64,000 nucleotides of DNA from Candidatus Delongbacteria bacterium (GCA_020634015.1 JACKCN010000002.1:558001-622000); one strand, 5' to 3'; shown: positions 8,813 through 18,273, counted from the first letter of the stretch. Numbers and translations: made by a program. Notes: generated from the letters alone by a model not told the origin.

Positions 8813-9732
8813 GCCTGCTTGGAAAATTCTCCAGGGCCCTCAGCCGCACCCGGGAGAACCTGGGGGGGCGCATCCGCCAGCTGGTGGGTCTGGGCCGTGT
8901 CATCGACCGGGCCATGCTCGAGGAGCTGGAGGAGATCCTGCTGGCCGCCGACCTGGGAGTCGATACCACCGAGGCCGTGATCCAGCGCCTGCGCGAGGTG
9001 GCCCGCAACGATGCCGACACTCCATTGGTGCAGCTGATCGAAGCACAGATCCTGGCCGAAATGAACGCGGGCGCCAGCACCCTGGCTCTGCCCGCCGACG
9101 AGGGGCTGCGGGTGGTGCTGGTGGTGGGCGTCAACGGCGCCGGCAAGACCACCACCATCGGCAAGCTGGCCCACCGCTGGGGCCAGGAAGGCCGCAAGGT
9201 GCTGATCGCCGCCGCCGACACCTTCCGCGCCGCAGCCATCGAGCAGCTGGAAACCTGGGCCCGGCGCTCGGGAGCCCAGTTCGTCTCCAGTGTCCCCGGG
9301 GCCGATCCCGCCAGCGTGGCCTTCGATGGGCTGTCCGCGGCCCGGGCACGCGGTTGTGACACACTGCTGGTCGATACCGCCGGACGCCTGCAGAACAAAC
9401 GCAACCTGATGCAGGAACTGGAAAAGATGAGCCGGGTACTCTCCCGCCAGTTGCCCGGTGCGCCCCATGAAGTATTGCTGGTCCTGGATGGCACCACCGG
9501 CCAGAACGCACTGTCCCAGGCCCGCCTCTTCACCGATGCCACGGGAGTGAACGGTCTGGTGATCACCAAACTGGACGGTACCGCCCGCGGGGGCATTGCC
9601 CTGGCGATCCACCGCGAACTGGGCATTCCGGTGCGCTGGGTGGGAGTGGGCGAAGGCCTGGACGATCTGCAACCATTCGACGCCGGGGCCTACGCCCGTG
9701 CTCTCTTTGAGGAACTGGAACTCGATGCCTGA
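8809..9732 (+). CDS. ftsY: Signal recognition particle receptor FtsY
   Basis: SRP-family GTPase that docks ribosome-nascent-chain complexes at the membrane. The N-domain helices are followed by the G-domain: G1 GVNGAGKTTTIGKL, the DTFRAAAIEQL insertion-box helix, G3 DTAGRLQNK and G4 TKLDGTARGG. 307 residues: it lacks the long acidic A domain of E. coli FtsY, as in many phyla. ATG 8809 overlaps the nadK stop; the earlier in-frame ATG at 8782 lies within nadK and is not conserved. Confidence 0.95.
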   Translation: MSLLGKFSRALSRTRENLGGRIRQLVGLGRVIDRAMLEELEEILLAADLGVDTTEAVIQRLREVARNDADTPLVQLIEAQILAEMNAGASTLALPADEGLRVVLVVGVNGAGKTTTIGKLAHRWGQEGRKVLIAAADTFRAAAIEQLETWARRSGAQFVSSVPGADPASVAFDGLSAARARGCDTLLVDTAGRLQNKRNLMQELEKMSRVLSRQLPGAPHEVLLVLDGTTGQNALSQARLFTDATGVNGLVITKLDGTARGGIALAIHRELGIPVRWVGVGEGLDDLQPFDAGAYARALFEELELDA

Positions 9733-11068
9733 CAACCAGACCAAGTCCCCGCTGCCATCGATCTACGTGCACACGGTGGGCTGCGCCAAGAACCTGGTCG
9801 ACAGCGAGATGCTGCTGGGCCTGATGAAGGGCAAGGCACGCCTCGTGGAGTCCGGCGAGGACGCCTCGTTGATCGTGGTCAACACGTGCGGATTCATCGA
9901 CGAGGCCAAGGCCGAGAGCATTGACGCGGTCATGGAAGCCGTGCAGCTCAAGGCCGATGACCCCGCTCGCCGCGTCTACGTGATGGGCTGCCTGAGCCAG
10001 CGCTACCGCGAGCAGATCCAGTCGGAGATTCCCGAGCTGGACGGGGTCTACGGCATCGGCGAGTTCAAGGCCATCCTGCGCGACACGGGCCTGGACGGTT
10101 CCACGCCCCTGCCCGCCGAGCTGGAGATCTTCGAGCGCCGCGAGCTGCTCAGTCCCGGACACAGCGCCTACCTGCGGATCTCCGATGGCTGCAACCAGCA
10201 CTGCACCTATTGCAGCATTCCCTCAATGCGCGGCCGGATGGTGTCGCGGCCCCTGGACGATGTGGTGCACGAAGCCTTCAGCCTGGCGCGCCGCGGCGTG
10301 CAGGAGCTGAATGTGATCGCCCAGGAGATTTCCTCCTACGGCGAAGATCTGGGCACCAACCGCATCTGCGAGCTGTTGCGGCGATTGAACGATGTGCCCG
10401 TGCCCTGGATTCGCCTGCTCTACAGCCATCCGCCCAAGGTGGACCGGGCCTTCGGCGAAACCATCGCCGCCTGCGACCGGATTCTGCCCTGGCTGGATTT
10501 TCCGGTGGAACACGTCTCGGGCGAGATGCTGAAGAAAATGGCCCGCCGGGGCGACGCCGCCAGCCTGAAGGCCACCATGCGCATGCTGCGTGAGCTGAAC
10601 CCGGGCATGGTGATCCGCACCTCGATCATCGTGGGCTTCCCGGGCGAGCAGGAACGCCATGTTCAGGAGCTGCTGGAATTCATGGAGGACTGCCCCTTCG
10701 ATCGGCTGGGCGTCTTCTGTTATTCGCCCGAAGAAAACACGCCCAGTATCAACTGGCCCGACCAGGTGCCCCGTGAACTGGCCGAAGAGCGCAAGGCCCG
10801 CGTGATGGAAAAGCAGATGGAGCTCAGCCTGGCGGCCAATCAGGCTCTTGTGGGCAGCGTGGAACGCATCCTGATCGATGAGGTGGATCCCGCGAGCGGC
10901 ATCAGCGAAGGCCGCACCTGGCGGGATGCGCTGGAGATTGACAACACGGTGGAGCTGCGGGGCGTGCGCCAACCGGGCACCTTCGTCGACTGCCGCATCG
11001 TGGACGCCTCGGAGTATGACCTGATCGCCGAGCTTCTGCCCACCGAGGGCAAGGGCGCACGCGGCTGA
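9725..11068 (+). CDS. rimO: Ribosomal protein uS12 methylthiotransferase RimO
   Basis: Radical SAM enzyme that adds a methylthio group to the conserved Asp of ribosomal protein uS12. The N-terminal UPF0004 domain has HTVGCAKNLVDSEML, NTCGFIDEAKAESI and the third cluster Cys in MGCLSQ. The radical SAM CX3CX2C cluster is CNQHCTYC. A C-terminal TRAM domain follows. VDSEML and CGFIDEAK favour RimO over MiaB. ATG 9725 overlaps the 3' end of ftsY by 8 bases. 447 residues. Confidence 0.93.
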   Translation: MPDNQTKSPLPSIYVHTVGCAKNLVDSEMLLGLMKGKARLVESGEDASLIVVNTCGFIDEAKAESIDAVMEAVQLKADDPARRVYVMGCLSQRYREQIQSEIPELDGVYGIGEFKAILRDTGLDGSTPLPAELEIFERRELLSPGHSAYLRISDGCNQHCTYCSIPSMRGRMVSRPLDDVVHEAFSLARRGVQELNVIAQEISSYGEDLGTNRICELLRRLNDVPVPWIRLLYSHPPKVDRAFGETIAACDRILPWLDFPVEHVSGEMLKKMARRGDAASLKATMRMLRELNPGMVIRTSIIVGFPGEQERHVQELLEFMEDCPFDRLGVFCYSPEENTPSINWPDQVPRELAEERKARVMEKQMELSLAANQALVGSVERILIDEVDPASGISEGRTWRDALEIDNTVELRGVRQPGTFVDCRIVDASEYDLIAELLPTEGKGARG

Positions 11069-11108
11069 GCAGCCGGGCCAGGCCCCCGTGCCGGCCCAGG
11101 AGAAGACC

Positions 11109-12407
11109 ATGTTTCGTTTTCTGAGTGCCATCCTGATGCTGAGTGCCCTGCTGGCCTGGCCCGTTTTCGCCCAGGTCGGGCCGGGCATGCCGGAGTGGTT
11201 GCCCGAGGTCCAGGTGGACATCGCGGACCACTTCACCGACGGCAATTCGATTCCCGAAGTGGTCTTCACCTGCCTGATCCGCAGTTCGGACCTGCAGTTC
11301 CGGCGCACGGGCGATGGTCCCGCCATGCTCAAGGCCGACCGCGATCGTGACGGCAACACGCCCGTGTACAGCGCGCTCTATGAAATCAGCCTGGAGATCT
11401 TCCAGGACGAACGTCCCGTGGTCAGCCGCTACGGCCGCTGGCACGCCGGTGCCGAAGCCTACCGCGAGACCAATCGACGCGACGACCTGCGCTGGCACCG
11501 CTTCGAGATGGATCTGGAGCCGGGTGAGTATCACTGGTGGGTGGAATTCCAGGACCTCAACACCCGCCGCAGCCGCCGTCTGGAGGGCAACTTCACCGTG
11601 GATTCCCCCCCGGACGGCTGGAACCTGAGCCGTCTCTGGCGCAGTGTCCAGGCCGATTCCACCACCGCCTCGCCCCTGGATCTGGAACCCATCGGCCCCG
11701 ACGAGCTGGACGAGGAGCACAACCAGTTTTCCGTGTACTATCAGGTGCTGACCGACCGGGATCGCACACTGACCCTGGATTCGCGCATCGAAGACCGCCG
11801 CGGCAAGGCACGCCACGAGAAGTCCGTGCAGCGTAGCTACGGCTCGGGCGTGTCGCACAACCAGTTCCGGATTCCACTGGACAAGCTGGGTGCGGGCGAG
11901 TATCGGCTGGTGCTCTCGCTGTCCGATTCGACCCACACGCTCACCCGCAGCGTGGATTTCAACGTGCGCTGGCGCAACGTGCCCCAGACCGTGGATGACC
12001 TGGAGAGCGCGATCGCCCAGCTGCGCTACATCGCGCCGCGCAAGGAACTCAAGCTGATCCAGAACGCGCGGCCGCCACACAACCAGACCCTCTTCGACCG
12101 CTTCTGGCAACGCTACGATCCCGACCCCGAGAGCGAGGAGAACGAGCTCAAGCGCGAGTATTACGAGCGGGTGGGAATCAGCAACAACAGCTTCTCCTGG
12201 GCCCGCTTTCCGGGCTGGAAGAGCGATCGCGGGAGGGTTTACATCCTCTACGGCGAGCCCAGCGTGCGCGAGCGTTTCGAGAGCACTTTCGACCAGCCGG
12301 CCCTCGAGCGCTGGGTGTACCACGAGTCGGACCGCAGTTTCGTCTTCGTGGATGAATACGGCTTCGGCGAGTTCCGCCTGGTCCCCGATGCCCAGCTGTC
12401 CCACTGA
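11109..12407 (+). CDS. Secreted GWxTD-domain protein
   Basis: 432-residue exported protein. The Sec signal peptide is MFRFLSAILMLSALLAWPVFAQ. The start is supported by AGGAG 6 bases upstream. The C-terminal GWxTD domain is recognisable: FWQRYDPDPESEENELKREY, then the asparagine-rich turn, then PGWKSDRGRVYILYGEP. The domain is widespread in FCB-group and Acidobacteria-like genomes, and its function is not established. It follows rimO by 40 bases and overlaps ldcA by one base (TGATG), so it belongs to the xseA operon. Confidence 0.85.
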   Translation: MFRFLSAILMLSALLAWPVFAQVGPGMPEWLPEVQVDIADHFTDGNSIPEVVFTCLIRSSDLQFRRTGDGPAMLKADRDRDGNTPVYSALYEISLEIFQDERPVVSRYGRWHAGAEAYRETNRRDDLRWHRFEMDLEPGEYHWWVEFQDLNTRRSRRLEGNFTVDSPPDGWNLSRLWRSVQADSTTASPLDLEPIGPDELDEEHNQFSVYYQVLTDRDRTLTLDSRIEDRRGKARHEKSVQRSYGSGVSHNQFRIPLDKLGAGEYRLVLSLSDSTHTLTRSVDFNVRWRNVPQTVDDLESAIAQLRYIAPRKELKLIQNARPPHNQTLFDRFWQRYDPDPESEENELKREYYERVGISNNSFSWARFPGWKSDRGRVYILYGEPSVRERFESTFDQPALERWVYHESDRSFVFVDEYGFGEFRLVPDAQLSH

Positions 12408-13378
12408 TGCGGACGCTTCGCCTGCCCCGCCACCCGCATGGCACTCCTCCCCGCGTGGGCCTCGTGGCACCCGCGGGGCCCGTGAAGGCCGAGGCGCTTG
12501 ACGCCGGAGTCCGCTGGTTGCGCGAGCAAGGGTTCGAGGTGTGGCTCTCGCCCGGGATTCTGGATGTGCATGGCCACCTGGCTGGCCGGGATGAGTCGCG
12601 CGCCGCACATCTGCAGACAGCCCTCTGTGATCCGCGGCTGGACATCGTGATGGCCGCCCGGGGTGGATTTGGTTGTGCACGCCTGCTGCGTCACCTGGAC
12701 TTCGAGGCCATCGGTGAGCGCGCACCCCTGCTGGTTGGCTACAGCGACCTGACCGCCCTGCAACTGGCACTGTTGGCACGTTGCGGTCTGGGCAGCCTGC
12801 ACGCTCCCATGGCTGCCAGCGAGCTGGGCGCGGGACTGGATGAGTCCAGTGCGCAGTCATTGCGGCCCTTCCTCCAGCACGGATTCGTGGCTGCCGCGCG
12901 TCAGGAGATTCCACTGGACGACCTGCGCACGCGCGTCCCGGGAAACGCGACCGGATTCATCGCGGGCGGAAATCTGAGCGTACTGACCAGTCTGGTGGGC
13001 ACCCCCTGGTTTCCCGACCTGCGCGCGGCGATCCTGTTCCTTGAAGATTACGGGGAATATCCCTTCCGCGTGGATCGCCACCTCTGCCAGCTGCGCAATG
13101 CCGGAGTCCTCGAGGGGCTTGCGGGGGTGGTGCTGGGGCATTTTCCCGAGTGCGACGAGCCCGATCGTGAAAAGTCAACTTTCAGCCTGAACCAGCTCTT
13201 CGAGCAGTACCTTGATGGCCTTGGTATCCCGGTGCTTCAAGGGCTGAACTTCGGACACAGGGCCCCGCGCCTGTCCCTGCCCATCGGGGGCACGGCCCGC
13301 ATCGATGGGGCTGGCGGAGTCCTGGTCCTGGAACCGGAAACTGACGGATACCTTGCATCTGCGGACAGAATCCGCTAA
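12407..13378 (+). CDS. ldcA: LD-carboxypeptidase (peptidase family S66)
   Basis: Removes the terminal D-Ala from murein tetrapeptides during cytoplasmic recycling. Motifs: VGLVAPAGPV at the N-terminus, RGGFGCARLL, the nucleophile Ser in VGYSDLTALQ, the acidic FLEDYGEYPFRVDR and the catalytic His in FGHRAPRLSLPIGG. Length of 323 residues is normal. No signal peptide, as in the family. It also resembles microcin-C immunity MccF proteins of the same family, but the context favours cell-wall recycling. Confidence 0.88.
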   Translation: MRTLRLPRHPHGTPPRVGLVAPAGPVKAEALDAGVRWLREQGFEVWLSPGILDVHGHLAGRDESRAAHLQTALCDPRLDIVMAARGGFGCARLLRHLDFEAIGERAPLLVGYSDLTALQLALLARCGLGSLHAPMAASELGAGLDESSAQSLRPFLQHGFVAAARQEIPLDDLRTRVPGNATGFIAGGNLSVLTSLVGTPWFPDLRAAILFLEDYGEYPFRVDRHLCQLRNAGVLEGLAGVVLGHFPECDEPDREKSTFSLNQLFEQYLDGLGIPVLQGLNFGHRAPRLSLPIGGTARIDGAGGVLVLEPETDGYLASADRIR

Positions 13379-13381
13379 CAT
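13353..13381 (+). promoter_or_regulatory. Sigma70-like promoter for tpiA-secG, inside the end of ldcA
   Basis: TTGCAT and TAACAT separated by exactly 17 bases. The -10 box overlaps the ldcA stop codon. It lies about 65 bases upstream of the tpiA start. No experimental support. Confidence 0.5.
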
Positions 13382-13445
13382 CCGTGCTCATTTTTGTCCC
13401 GGATTCCGCCCACGTCGGGCAACGGACCAGGACCTGGAGGAAACC

Positions 13446-14225
13446 ATGCGCCGACCGCTGATCGCCGGCAACTGGAAAATGCACATGCCCAACGCTGAAG
13501 CGGTCACTCTGGCACGCCAGCTTCGGGCTCGCCTGCGTGGACTGTCGCACTGCGAGGTGCTGGTCTGCCCTCCGTTCACGGCCCTCACGGCCGTGGCGGA
13601 GATTCTGACCGACACCGAGATCGCCCTGGGCGCGCAGAACCTCCACGATCGTCGCAGTGGAGCCTTCACGGGCGAGATCAGCGGCGACATGATCCGCAGC
13701 ACGGGGGCATCCTGGGTCCTGATCGGCCACAGCGAGCGTCGCCAGTTCTTCGGAGACACGGACGAATGGGTGGCCCGCAAGCTGCTGGCAGCCCTTGAGA
13801 GTGGGCTGAATCCCATCGTTTGCGTGGGTGAAAGCCTCGAAGAGCGGGATGGAGGCAAGCTGGAGAGCGTGATCCAGCGTCAGGTGCATCAAGCGCTCGA
13901 AACCCTGAGTGACGACCTGCTGGCCCGCGTGACTCTGGCCTACGAGCCGGTATGGGCCATCGGCACGGGCCGTGTCGCCAGCCCCGAGCAGGCCCAGGAA
14001 GTGCACGCCCTGATTCGCGGGCTGCTGTCCCGCGTCGGCAACAGCCGAGTGGCCGACAGCGTGCGCATCCTCTATGGCGGCAGCGTGAAAGCCGACAATG
14101 CGGCGTCGCTGCTGAGTCAGCCCGACATCGACGGTGCCCTGGTCGGCGGAGCCAGTCTCGAGGTCGAAAGCTTCAAGGGCATCGTGGACGCCCTGCAGCC
14201 ATCGTCAACAAGCTCCTTCCAGTAA
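13446..14225 (+). CDS. tpiA: Triose-phosphate isomerase
   Basis: Glycolytic interconversion of dihydroxyacetone phosphate and glyceraldehyde 3-phosphate. AGNWKMH carries the catalytic Lys, IGHSERRQ the electrophilic His, YEPVWAIGTG the catalytic Glu, and YGGSVKADN and LVGGASL the phosphate loops. ATG 13446 follows CTGGAGG by 5 bases; the longer in-frame reading from 13305 runs through ldcA. 259 residues. The pairing tpiA-secG-tRNA-Leu is a common bacterial arrangement. Confidence 0.97.
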   Translation: MRRPLIAGNWKMHMPNAEAVTLARQLRARLRGLSHCEVLVCPPFTALTAVAEILTDTEIALGAQNLHDRRSGAFTGEISGDMIRSTGASWVLIGHSERRQFFGDTDEWVARKLLAALESGLNPIVCVGESLEERDGGKLESVIQRQVHQALETLSDDLLARVTLAYEPVWAIGTGRVASPEQAQEVHALIRGLLSRVGNSRVADSVRILYGGSVKADNAASLLSQPDIDGALVGGASLEVESFKGIVDALQPSSTSSFQ

Positions 14226-14245
14226 TCTGAATCGCGGAGAGTCCC

Positions 14246-14650
14246 ATGCTGTATTCGATCGTATTCGTCCTGGCCGTCCTGGTGGCCGGATTGCTGATGG
14301 TGGTCATCCTCATGCAGTCCAGCAAGGGCGACGGACTCTCCAGTGCCTTCGGTGGCGGTGGCGGCGCGGTCAATGCGGCTTTCAGCACTCGCCAGGCCAC
14401 CAACGCCCTGCACAAGGTCACGATCAATCTGGTCGCCGCCTTCATGGTGCTCAGCCTGCTGGCCACCGTGCTCTCGCGCGCTCCGCGTGAAGGCACTTCC
14501 GTGGTCACCCGCGAAGCCCTGGAGCAGAAGCGTCTGGAAACAGGCTTCAGCGAAAGCATCCCCACCCTGGAACTGCCCGTGACCGGTGATCCTGCTCCCG
14601 CAGAGACCGCACCCGCTGGCGATTCCGGCGACAAGGAATCCGACAACTAG
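14246..14650 (+). CDS. secG: Preprotein translocase subunit SecG
   Basis: Small integral-membrane subunit of SecYEG. Two membrane helices (about residues 3-24 and 56-76) flank the conserved ILMQSSKGDGLSSAFGGG loop. The C-terminal tail of about 50 residues is charged, with Pro/Ala, as often seen outside Proteobacteria. GCGGAG upstream fits an RBS. Confidence 0.93.
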   Translation: MLYSIVFVLAVLVAGLLMVVILMQSSKGDGLSSAFGGGGGAVNAAFSTRQATNALHKVTINLVAAFMVLSLLATVLSRAPREGTSVVTREALEQKRLETGFSESIPTLELPVTGDPAPAETAPAGDSGDKESDN

Positions 14651-14659
14651 CATTCGTTT

Positions 14660-14743
14660 GCCCGAGTGGTGAAATTGGTAGACACGCCATCTTGAGGGGG
14701 TGGTGTCCTAACGGACGTAGCGGTTCAAGTCCGCTCTCGGGCA
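14660..14743 (+). tRNA. tRNA-Leu, anticodon GAG
   Basis: 84 bases. Acceptor stem GCCCGAG/CTCGGGC, discriminator A, CCA not encoded. The D-arm has AATTGGTAGAC; the anticodon stem is CCATC/GGTGG with loop TTGAGGG (anticodon 14694-14696). A long class II variable arm (TGTCCTAACGGACG) and T-arm GCGGTTCAAGTCCGC confirm leucine. Confidence 0.97.
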
Positions 14744-14746
14744 TGA

Positions 14747-14779
14747 CCCCGTCGGCACCGGGAACCGACGGGGTTTTTT
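14747..14779 (+). terminator. Rho-independent terminator after tRNA-Leu
   Basis: Stem CCCCGTCGG/CCGACGGGG with a 9-base loop, followed by TTTTTT. It starts 4 bases after the tRNA. Confidence 0.92.
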
Positions 14780-14876
14780 GCAGGTTTGAACGGGAAGTCA
14801 TCCGGACCGTTCGATCCCGGTGACCTGCCATGGTGCATCCGCAACGGATGTTGCCTTCCAGAGAGGAGAATTCAGC

Positions 14877-15917
14877 GTGCGAATCCACACCTCCCCCTTG
14901 CGAACGACCATTCTGACGATTCTGACCAGCTTCCTGCTGTCGCTTGGTGTCCAGGCCCAGACCCCCGCCATTGATGCCAAGAAGGCCGAGTTGGACAAGG
15001 TCGTCAAGGAAATGGGCACCGCGGCCAACAAGGACGAATACGACAAGCTGCTGGTCCGTTACAATGCGCTCAACTCGGAGATCCGCACCCTGATGGCCAA
15101 TCAGGGCTCGGCCAACGACAAGGACAAGGCCTGCAAGGTCAGCATCAACAGCGCCAATGAGTCACTGCGCAACAAGGACTACTCAGCTGCCCGGACCCAT
15201 GCCCAGAAGGCGATCGAGCTCTGCCCCGACAATCCCAAGGCGTTCTATGCCCTGGGCCTGGCCGAGAGCCGTCTCGGCGAAACGGGTGCCTCGATCTCGG
15301 CTTTCCGCAAGACCACGGAGCTGGATCCCAGCTACGCCCGGGCCTGGTTCAGTCTGGGTCAGGCCTACGTGGATGCGGGCAAGCGCAGCGAGGCCGTGGC
15401 GGCCTTCACCCGTGCCGGCACCGAGGATTCCAGCTACGCCAAGGCCTGGTACGAGCTGGGCAACCTGTATTACAACACCAAGGAGCTGGAATCGGCTCTC
15501 GAGAACTACCGCAAGGCCACCCAGGCCGACGATACCTATTATCTGGCCTGGGAAGGGCTGGGGCGCACCTACATCGACCTGCACCGTTGCCAGGAGGCGA
15601 TCGGTGCTCTGGAGAACGGCCTGCGCGACAAGGGCAACAAGGAAATCGCCGCGGCCTGGTTCTACCTGGCCACCGCCTACAACCAGTGCGAGCAGTTCGA
15701 GCAGGCCATCTCGGCCAGTGACCAGTGCCTGGCGAACATCGATCGGCTGGGGGCCCGCAAGAAGTTCGTGCGCGGGGGAGTGCATCTGGAGAAGGGTCTG
15801 GCCCTGGAGCACAAGGGTGACATTGCCGGAGCCCGCTCCCAGCTGACCCTGGCCGCCGAGGAGCGCGATTGGCGTGATCGGGCCAACTGGGAACTGGACC
15901 GCATCAAGAACAACTGA
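14877..15917 (+). CDS. Exported tetratricopeptide-repeat protein
   Basis: 346-residue periplasmic or secreted TPR protein. The GTG start at 14877 has AGAGGAG 7 bases upstream and gives the signal peptide VRIHTSPLRTTILTILTSFL with cleavage near VQAQ. A charged helical segment (residues 30-80) is followed by at least five TPR units with the usual W-LG-Y/A-F spacing, for example SAARTHAQKAIELCPDNPKA, then ARAWFSLGQAYVDAGKRSEA, and AWYELGNLYYNTKELESA. TPRs mediate protein contacts. No partner is evident from the neighbours. Confidence 0.85.
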   Translation: MRIHTSPLRTTILTILTSFLLSLGVQAQTPAIDAKKAELDKVVKEMGTAANKDEYDKLLVRYNALNSEIRTLMANQGSANDKDKACKVSINSANESLRNKDYSAARTHAQKAIELCPDNPKAFYALGLAESRLGETGASISAFRKTTELDPSYARAWFSLGQAYVDAGKRSEAVAAFTRAGTEDSSYAKAWYELGNLYYNTKELESALENYRKATQADDTYYLAWEGLGRTYIDLHRCQEAIGALENGLRDKGNKEIAAAWFYLATAYNQCEQFEQAISASDQCLANIDRLGARKKFVRGGVHLEKGLALEHKGDIAGARSQLTLAAEERDWRDRANWELDRIKNN

Positions 15918-15963
15918 GCGCCCGTTTCCGTTCGGGAGCCAGTCCCGGAACTGACAGAGTCAC

Positions 15964-15993
15964 ACGGCGCGTACCTTCGGGTGCGCGTCGTTT
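15964..15993 (+). terminator. Probable terminator after the TPR gene
   Basis: 12-bp stem ACGGCGCGTACC/GGTGCGCGTCGT with a TTCG tetraloop (two G-T pairs), followed by only two further T residues. Confidence 0.55.
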
Positions 15994-16008
15994 GCATTGG
16001 GGGTGACC

Positions 16009-16641
16009 ATGGGGAGCGAGCTCACCGAAAGGCTGGAACCGGGCACCCTGCTCGAGCTGGTTCGTTGCAGCCTGGAGCTGCAGGCCGGACACCTTGAGTC
16101 CGCCGCCGTGACCCTGAGAGCGCTGGTTCACCGGGGAACCAATCCCCGGGCTCTCAGGGAATGGGCGCTGCAGTTGCTCATCTTCGACGGCTACCCGACC
16201 ACCATCGAAGCACTGCGTCTGTTGATGGAGGCTCTGCCTCCGGAGCTTGCCCTTGAACTGGCGCACGAAGACCTGGAATCCCCGGATGCCGACACCCGGC
16301 GCGGGGAAGAGCTCTTTGCCAGGGTCTACGGCCCGCACGCCCCGATCGTGAAGGCGGCCCTGGGCGCGCGCAGCACGCTCCTGCTGCGCTGGATCCTTGA
16401 GCACGGTTATGGGCGCGTGCTGTCCCGTCCCGATCTGGCTGCCGCGGACCGGGAGCTGCTGGCGGTATGCATCCTGGCCCGCAAGGGCTGGCGCCAGCAA
16501 CTGCGCGCCCATCTGCGCGGTGCTCATTCCTGCGGGGCTCGCCGTGACGAGCTTGAACAGGTGCTTGGGGTCGCCTGCAGCGACACGGGCCTGCTCGATG
16601 AGTCATTGAAGCTGGTGGAGAGAATCTGCAAAGCTGAATGA
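16009..16641 (+). CDS. Carboxymuconolactone-decarboxylase-like (CMD/AhpD superfamily) protein
   Basis: 210 residues. The C-terminal half has the CMD-domain pattern YGRVLSRPDL, AAADRELLAVCILARKG and QLRAHLRGAHSCGARRDEL. The N-terminal half (residues 1-80) is helical and TPR-like or all-alpha, with the RGEELFARVYG linker seen in related proteins. The redox CxxC pair of AhpD is absent, so peroxidase-type activity is unlikely; the substrate is unknown. The ATG at 16009 follows GGGGGTG; an in-frame TTG at 15997 is a less likely start. Confidence 0.7.
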   Translation: MGSELTERLEPGTLLELVRCSLELQAGHLESAAVTLRALVHRGTNPRALREWALQLLIFDGYPTTIEALRLLMEALPPELALELAHEDLESPDADTRRGEELFARVYGPHAPIVKAALGARSTLLLRWILEHGYGRVLSRPDLAAADRELLAVCILARKGWRQQLRAHLRGAHSCGARRDELEQVLGVACSDTGLLDESLKLVERICKAE

Positions 16642-16659
16642 GACTCTCGCAAGCTTTGC

Positions 16660-16688
16660 TTGCAGTCCTCATCCGCGTTCTTTACTGT
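16660..16688 (+). promoter_or_regulatory. Possible promoter for the endonuclease I gene
   Basis: TTGCAG and TACTGT with 17-base spacing, 26 bases before the GTG start. The -10 box matches consensus at only three positions. Confidence 0.3.
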
Positions 16689-16713
16689 CTGCGATGTCAA
16701 AAACGGAGGTCCT

Positions 16714-18273
16714 GTGGGACAGCACGCACGGTTCACTCGATTGTCCCTGGGAGTTCTGCTCGCCCTGGGTACCGCCCCTTCCGCCCTCGCCGATCTGGCC
16801 TGGAATCCCACCAGTCTGAATCTGGGCACCCGCGCCACGGACCAGGTTCACTCGGGCAGCCTCTGGCTGCGCAATACCGGGGATGAACCGGTGCTCGTGC
16901 AGGATCTGGTCTCCAGTGTGCCCGGAATGGCACTGTCGCCCGCCTCGGCCCTGCTGGCCCCGGGCGACAGCATTCAGGTGGGCTGGCAGTTCCAGCCCGT
17001 GCAGAACATGCCCTATGCGGGCGCCCTGGTCGCGTCGAGCAGCGGGGATGCGGCCGCTTGCGCGATGAGCGCTGCCGGCGACTGGCCGGGCACGATCTGG
17101 GATTCGACCTATGGGCTGACGGGCGAGGCACTGAAAAGCCAGTTGTACACCCTCGAGCGCGTGCATACCGAGCTGTCCTACGACGCGGCCCGAGCGCTGA
17201 TGTTCGGCACCATCGACAATGTGGGAGGATGGGTCGAAGGTGTGTACACCGGTTTCCTGGTGCAGACCTCGGGCATTCCTGATCCCAACGTCATGAACAC
17301 CGAACACAGCTGGCCCCAGAGCATGTTCGATGGGCGCGACAGCATTCGCACCGATCTGCATCATCTCTTTCCGTCCAAGTCCACCATCAATTCCAGTCGC
17401 GGCAACCTGCCCTTCGGGATGGTGGTCAACTCGTCCAGCGGCTTTCCCCAGTTTGGCTGCGATCGTGGCACCGACTCCAACGGTGTGACGGTCTTCGAAC
17501 CCCGTGACCAGCACAAGGGCGATGTGGCGCGCGCCATGTTCTATGCATCCATCCACTACAGCAACCCAATGGGCTTTCTGGATTACATGGAACCCACGCT
17601 GCGCGCCTGGAGCCTCCAGGATCCCGTGAGCACCAAGGAAAGCAGCCGCAACACGGCCATCCAGTCCGCTCAGGGCAATCGCAATCCCTTCGTGGACCAT
17701 CCCGAACTGCTGGACCGCATGGCCAGCATCAGCGGCAATGCCAACCTGCCGTCCCAGCCTGCCCTGGCCGTCTGGCCGCCCGCGGGGCTGGACCTGGGCG
17801 CCGGTGACTCCGGTCTGCTCAATGGTCACCTGGTTCTGGTGAATTCGGGCAACACCACCCTGCATCCCTCGGGCCAGCAGGTGAGCCCCGCCGGCTTCAG
17901 TGTGAGCGGTCTGCCGACCAGCCTGGCTCCCGGACAGAGCGTCAGCCTGAATGTGATCGCCGATGGCGCCGTGCCCGGCGAGTACAGTTCCATCCTGTCC
18001 TTCAATACCGAAGCCGGGTCGGTGGCGTTGCCCCTGCAGGCCACCGTGGGGGCGGCCGTGGTGCTGCCGGCTCCCGTGCTGCATATCGCACGGGTCAGCA
18101 GTTTCATTTCGCTGAGCTGGGCGGCCGTGGAAGGTGCCGGTCAGTACCGGGTGGAACGCCAGTCGCCCGGTCAGGCCTGGATCACGGTGGGCACCTCCAG
18201 TCAGCCGGGTTACGCCGAACTGATGCCCGCCAATCCGTCCCAGCGCCTCTACCGGGTCATTGCCCTGCCCTGA
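16714..18273 (+). CDS. Secreted endonuclease I with C-terminal fibronectin-like domain
   Basis: 519-residue extracellular nuclease. GTG 16714 has ACGGAGGT upstream and gives a signal peptide ending SALA (about residue 27). An Ig-like (choice-of-anchor) segment follows (residues 30-115). The endonuclease I domain spans about residues 125-340: NTEHSWPQSMF, DLHHLFPSKSTINSSRGN, HKGDVARAMFY, SRNTAIQSAQGNRNPFVDHP. These hold the His/Asn metal site of the family. After a second Ig-like stretch, the C-terminus is a fibronectin III-like module (LSWAAVEGAGQYRVE) ending LYRVIALP. It degrades double-stranded DNA, likely for nutrient use. The last 88 codons recur at 22498-22760. Confidence 0.88.
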   Translation: MGQHARFTRLSLGVLLALGTAPSALADLAWNPTSLNLGTRATDQVHSGSLWLRNTGDEPVLVQDLVSSVPGMALSPASALLAPGDSIQVGWQFQPVQNMPYAGALVASSSGDAAACAMSAAGDWPGTIWDSTYGLTGEALKSQLYTLERVHTELSYDAARALMFGTIDNVGGWVEGVYTGFLVQTSGIPDPNVMNTEHSWPQSMFDGRDSIRTDLHHLFPSKSTINSSRGNLPFGMVVNSSSGFPQFGCDRGTDSNGVTVFEPRDQHKGDVARAMFYASIHYSNPMGFLDYMEPTLRAWSLQDPVSTKESSRNTAIQSAQGNRNPFVDHPELLDRMASISGNANLPSQPALAVWPPAGLDLGAGDSGLLNGHLVLVNSGNTTLHPSGQQVSPAGFSVSGLPTSLAPGQSVSLNVIADGAVPGEYSSILSFNTEAGSVALPLQATVGAAVVLPAPVLHIARVSSFISLSWAAVEGAGQYRVERQSPGQAWITVGTSSQPGYAELMPANPSQRLYRVIALP